Shown piece after piece: positions 5,818 to 8,193 of a stretch of DNA of 8,193 nucleotides. The translations under genes were made by a program, and so were the position numbers. The DNA lies in NCBI GenBank assembly GCA_934317185.1, contig CAKREJ010000074.1:1-8193 (forward strand), given 5' to 3'. How positions within the stretch are numbered: the stretch's first letter is position 1; each line of letters begins with the position of its first letter. The stretch comes from an uncultured Anaerobutyricum sp. GTDB lineage: Bacteria > Bacillota > Clostridia > Lachnospirales > Lachnospiraceae. The notes below the pieces were generated by a model. The model was not told the DNA's origin. It was given only the letters and a program-made list of their open reading frames with translations, and did not search any database.

Positions 5818-7527
5818 TTATTCTACAGAAATCATATAGTAGTAAATTGGCTGTCCGCCGAAGTTCACCTCTACTTCACATTCTGGGAATTTGTCCTCGA
5901 TTGCATCTGAAAGTGCATTCGCATCATCTTTAGATACATCCGCTCCGTAATAAAGACAAATCAGTTCGGAATCTTCATCTGCCATCGTAGCAAGTAGTTC
6001 AAGTGTTGTCTCTGTAAGGTCCTTTCCTACTGCTGCGATTCCATCATCATTGATTCCCATGATGTCACCATTATGGATTTCCTTTCCATCAATGGCCGTA
6101 TCACGAACTGCATAAGTGACCTGACCGCTCGCAATATCATGATAAGCATCCTTCATATTCTCTTCGTTCTCTTCTACACCTGCCTCCGGCATATATCCGA
6201 TCATAGCAGAAATACCCTGTGGAATTGTCTTTGTAGGAAGAACGATAATCTTCTTATCTTCTGTTAAGTCTCTTGCCTGCTCTGCCGCAAGAATAATGTT
6301 TTTATTATTTGGGAGAATGAAGATATTCTTTGCATTCACCTTCTCGATCGCATTCAACATATCTTCTGTACTTGGGTTCATCGTCTGACCGCCTTCGATG
6401 AGATAATCTACACCAAGTCCCTTAAATATTTCTGTAAGTCCTTCTCCTACAGAAACTGCGATAAATCCAACTTCCTTTGCCGGCTGTGCAGGGGCAGCTT
6501 CCTGTGCGGCAAGCTTCTCTTCCTCTGCTTCCTGCTGTCTTTGACGAGCTGCTTCGTTCTCTGCATCCTTAATAAGCTTCTCCTGATGTTCTAAACGCAT
6601 ATTGTCGATCTTCATATTTGAAAGAGCACCAAATGTCAATGCCTTCTCAAATGCCTGTCCCGGATGATTGGTATGCACATGCACTTTACAAATCTCCTCG
6701 TCAGCAACTAATACTAAAGAATCACCGATAGATAAAAAGAACTTCTTTAATCCTTTTTCTTCTTCTTTTGTAAGCGGTTTATCTAACAATATAATAAACT
6801 CTGTACAATATCCAAACTTAATATCTGCTGTAGAAATATCTGCCTTTGGTGCACTGACAACCGCTGAAGAAGCAGAAACAGCTTCTGTTGGAACTTCAAT
6901 ATCGGTCACTTTACCTGTAAGGGCATCTACGATTCCCTGTAACACTTCCATAAGTCCCTGTCCACCGGAATCTACCACACCTGCTTCTTTTAATACAGGA
7001 AGCATATCCGGAGTTTTGGCAAGCACTTCATAACCATAAGCAACAATCGCCTCACAGAATGGAATAACTCCCATATCCTCATCAACTAATTCTTCTGCCT
7101 TATCAGCCATCCCTTTGGCTACCGTAAGAATGGTTCCTTCCTTTGGCTTCATAACTGCTTTATATGCGGTTTCAACTGCTCGTGTAAAGCCGGCGGTAAT
7201 CTCATCCTTACCAAGAGAATCTGCTTTTGAAACTGCCTTTGTAAATCCTCGGAATAACTGAGAAAGAATTACGCCAGAGTTACCACGTGCTCCACGGAGA
7301 GAACCATTACTGATTGCTTTACAGATTGTAGCCATCGTAGGTTCTGTAATAGCTCCCACTTCCTTTGCAGCAGCTAAAATTGTCAGGGACATATTTGTTC
7401 CGGTGTCTCCATCAGGAACCGGAAATACATTCAGTTCATTAATATAATCTTTTCTGGAATTGATGCGGTTTGCACCGGCTAAAAACAATTTCTGAAAAGT
7501 CTTTGCGTCTATGGTGTGACTGTTCAC
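5818..7527 (-). CDS. fakA: FakA/YloV-like fatty acid kinase (DAK2 domain protein)
   Basis: FakA phosphorylates fatty acids carried by FakB (DegV-type) proteins, giving acyl-phosphate for phospholipid synthesis via PlsX/PlsY. The 569-residue protein has three parts. The N-terminal DAK2/DhaL kinase domain (about 8-205) has the Mg/ATP motif DGDTGTNM (39-46), RGARGNSGVILSQ (78-90) and DSGGQGLMEVL (186-196). The middle domain (about 235-315) contains HVHTNHPG (283-290), the histidines implicated in FakA catalysis. The C-terminal DAK1-like domain runs from about 352 to 569. An Ala/Glu/Gln-rich linker at 320-350 joins the last two and looks longer than in the Bacillus YloV I remember. Translation starts at a GTG (7527), with AAGGAGG 7 bases upstream. 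It follows the Asp23 gene by 86 bp, the conserved yloU-yloV pair. No fakB is in the window, so kinase partnership is inferred from the family. Confidence 0.93.
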   Translation of the reverse strand: MNSHTIDAKTFQKLFLAGANRINSRKDYINELNVFPVPDGDTGTNMSLTILAAAKEVGAITEPTMATICKAISNGSLRGARGNSGVILSQLFRGFTKAVSKADSLGKDEITAGFTRAVETAYKAVMKPKEGTILTVAKGMADKAEELVDEDMGVIPFCEAIVAYGYEVLAKTPDMLPVLKEAGVVDSGGQGLMEVLQGIVDALTGKVTDIEVPTEAVSASSAVVSAPKADISTADIKFGYCTEFIILLDKPLTKEEEKGLKKFFLSIGDSLVLVADEEICKVHVHTNHPGQAFEKALTFGALSNMKIDNMRLEHQEKLIKDAENEAARQRQQEAEEEKLAAQEAAPAQPAKEVGFIAVSVGEGLTEIFKGLGVDYLIEGGQTMNPSTEDMLNAIEKVNAKNIFILPNNKNIILAAEQARDLTEDKKIIVLPTKTIPQGISAMIGYMPEAGVEENEENMKDAYHDIASGQVTYAVRDTAIDGKEIHNGDIMGINDDGIAAVGKDLTETTLELLATMADEDSELICLYYGADVSKDDANALSDAIEDKFPECEVEVNFGGQPIYYYMISVE

Positions 7528-7534
7528 AACATTT

Positions 7535-7541
7535 CCTCCTT
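7535..7541 (-). promoter_or_regulatory. Ribosome binding site for the GTG start of fakA
   Basis: AAGGAGG on the minus strand is 7 bases before GTG at 7527. An ATG lying between them is out of frame and meets TGA after one codon, so it is not the start. Confidence 0.8.
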
Positions 7542-7568
7542 AATTTTTGTATAATCTATTCTATAATC

Positions 7569-7589
7569 TGCAGCATCAATGTAGCTGCA
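7569..7589 (-). other. Small perfect hairpin in the asp23-fakA gap
   Basis: TGCAGC (7569-7574) and GCTGCA (7584-7589) form a 6-bp stem with a 9-nt loop. It is GC-rich for this region and is not followed by a T-tract in either direction, so it is not a normal terminator. It might stabilise or mark an mRNA processing point between the two genes. A chance hairpin remains possible. Confidence 0.35.
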
Positions 7590-7613
7590 CACAAATATCA
7601 CATAAAAAAATCC

Positions 7614-7970
7614 TTAATCTACGATGCGGACTCCTTCTACATAAATATTAATCTTCTCTACGCTCATACCGGTAAACTTCTCTACACGATACTTTACATT
7701 CTGAATTAAATTCTCTGTAACCGTAGCGATGGATACACCATATACTACGATGATATGGAAATCTATATAAATCTTATTGTCATTTATCTTGATATGAACG
7801 CCCTTGCTTACGTTATCTCTTTTTAAAAGCTGGGCAAAACCATCCTTTACATTCACAGATGCCATTCCAACAATACCAAAACACTCGATTGCGTTAATCC
7901 CGGCATAAGTTGCAATAACCTCTTCATCTATAATAACCTGACCTAAATCGGTATGCATTTGTCCCTTCAT
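7614..7970 (-). CDS. Asp23/Gls24 family protein (YloU-like)
   Basis: A 118-residue protein with the family's N-terminal pattern GQVIIDEEVIATYAGINAIECFGIVGMA (10-37) and the conserved beta-strand pattern ending IYVEGVRIVD. Asp23 family members are abundant Firmicute proteins linked to the cell envelope and stress; in S. aureus Asp23 is membrane-associated through a partner. No signal peptide or membrane segment is present here. The length is normal for the YloU subgroup. The ATG at 7970 is preceded by GGAGGG with 7-base spacing. It is the first gene of the minus-strand block, and its pairing with fakA is conserved, suggesting an envelope or lipid-related role that is not demonstrated by the sequence itself. 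Confidence 0.9.
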   Translation of the reverse strand: MKGQMHTDLGQVIIDEEVIATYAGINAIECFGIVGMASVNVKDGFAQLLKRDNVSKGVHIKINDNKIYIDFHIIVVYGVSIATVTENLIQNVKYRVEKFTGMSVEKINIYVEGVRIVD

Positions 7971-8003
7971 ATACTATCCCTCCATTTTATTATCATTTTA
8001 TAT

Positions 8004-8032
8004 AGTATAACCTCTTTTTGGTGAAATTGGAA
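8004..8032 (-). promoter_or_regulatory. Candidate promoter of the asp23-fakA operon
   Basis: TATACT (8004-8009) is a good -10 box on the minus strand, 20 bases before the GGAGGG site. With a 17-bp spacer the -35 position (8027-8032) reads TTCCAA, matching TTGACA at only three positions. The location is right, between divergent genes, but the -35 is poor, so an activator or another sigma factor may be used. Confidence 0.35.
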
Positions 8033-8069
8033 CCACAAATATAATATTCTCCCTTTTTAATGCCTTCCC

Positions 8070-8100
8070 TTGAAACAAAAGAACTGTCTGCCCATATATT
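8070..8100 (+). promoter_or_regulatory. Candidate promoter of the right-edge gene
   Basis: TTGAAA (8070-8075, 5 of 6 consensus) is followed after 19 bp by TATATT (8095-8100, 5 of 6). The spacer is 2 bp longer than ideal. A start near 8107 would leave a short leader containing the GGGGAG site. Confidence 0.4.
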
Positions 8101-8129
8101 ATTAATAAGGAACATCTTGGGGAGATTTT

Positions 8130-8193
8130 ATGAAAAAATTATGCGGATTCGCTCTTTTTTGCTTTTCCTTTGGTCTGTTCCTGAGCTGCTTTC
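8130..8193 (+). CDS. Small hydrophobic (membrane) protein, 5' part only
   Basis: Twenty-one codons are visible, starting MKKLCGFALFCFSFGLFLSCF, and the frame is open to the window edge. GGGGAG (8119-8124) lies 5 bases before the ATG. Two lysines followed by an uninterrupted hydrophobic run suggest a transmembrane segment or uncleaved signal anchor. It resembles the short, uncharacterised membrane proteins I remember from Lachnospiraceae at this locus, but the identification is tentative. Three cysteines fall within the visible 21 residues. It is divergent from asp23 and shares the roughly 146-bp intergenic region. In many Firmicutes rpmB (ribosomal protein L28) occupies the position next to asp23; these residues do not look like L28. 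Confidence 0.65.
   Translation, partial: MKKLCGFALFCFSFGLFLSCF

Noticed and set aside
6668..7033. 121-codon plus-strand open frame inside fakA
   Set aside because: It lies wholly antisense to a well-conserved domain of fakA, is Ser/Thr-rich as expected of an antisense shadow, and has no convincing ribosome site or family resemblance.
7550..7555. TATAAT on the plus strand in the asp23-fakA gap
   Set aside because: No -35 box is present at 16-18 bp upstream, and a transcript would run antisense into asp23. It is probably chance in AT-rich DNA.
1..8193. Defence system, mobile element or biosynthetic cluster
   Set aside because: All long reading frames belong to common housekeeping or sporulation families, and no transposase, integrase, direct-repeat array, tRNA attachment site or toxin-like pair was seen.

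Overview
The window is a low-GC chromosomal core region, most likely from a spore-forming, anaerobic Firmicute of the Lachnospiraceae/Clostridia type. Three things point there: the gene order (asp23/yloU - fakA/yloV - recG - tyrosine phosphatase - rsmD - coaD - coiled-coil protein - ylbJ), strong AGGAGG-type ribosome binding sites, and a YlbJ-type sporulation membrane protein. The assignment is from gene content and protein resemblance recalled from memory; no database search was run. I see no rRNA, tRNA, IS element, CRISPR array, phage gene or toxin-antitoxin pair.

Layout, left to right. At 1-124 is a divergent control region. It holds a perfect TTGACA-N17-TATAAT promoter firing leftward into a gene whose start codon lies at the window edge, and a possible sporulation-type promoter firing rightward into ylbJ (125-1069, +). 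ylbJ converges on a long minus-strand block that fills the rest of the window. In the direction of transcription this block reads: Asp23/Gls24 protein (7970-7614), fatty-acid-kinase-like DAK2 protein (7527-5818), a structured intergenic element (5709-5808), recG (5683-3662), a tyrosine phosphatase (3620-2898), rsmD (2840-2286), coaD (2245-1754) and a coiled-coil protein (1728-1111). At the right edge a small membrane-protein gene starts on the plus strand at 8130, divergent from asp23.

Functionally the block is housekeeping: lipid precursor activation and an envelope-associated protein (FakA, Asp23), replication-fork repair (RecG), 16S rRNA methylation (RsmD) and coenzyme A synthesis (CoaD). 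The less understood members are the tyrosine phosphatase inside the cluster and the coiled-coil protein after coaD. Spacing of 25-56 bp between genes from recG to the coiled-coil gene suggests one transcript. The inverted repeat between fakA and recG may divide the cluster into two transcription units or act as an attenuator.

I do not see convincing evidence of an undescribed biological system. The items most worth a second look are the long-loop inverted repeat directly before recG, the sporulation-like promoter of ylbJ, the uncharacterised coiled-coil gene, and the phosphatase between recG and rsmD.
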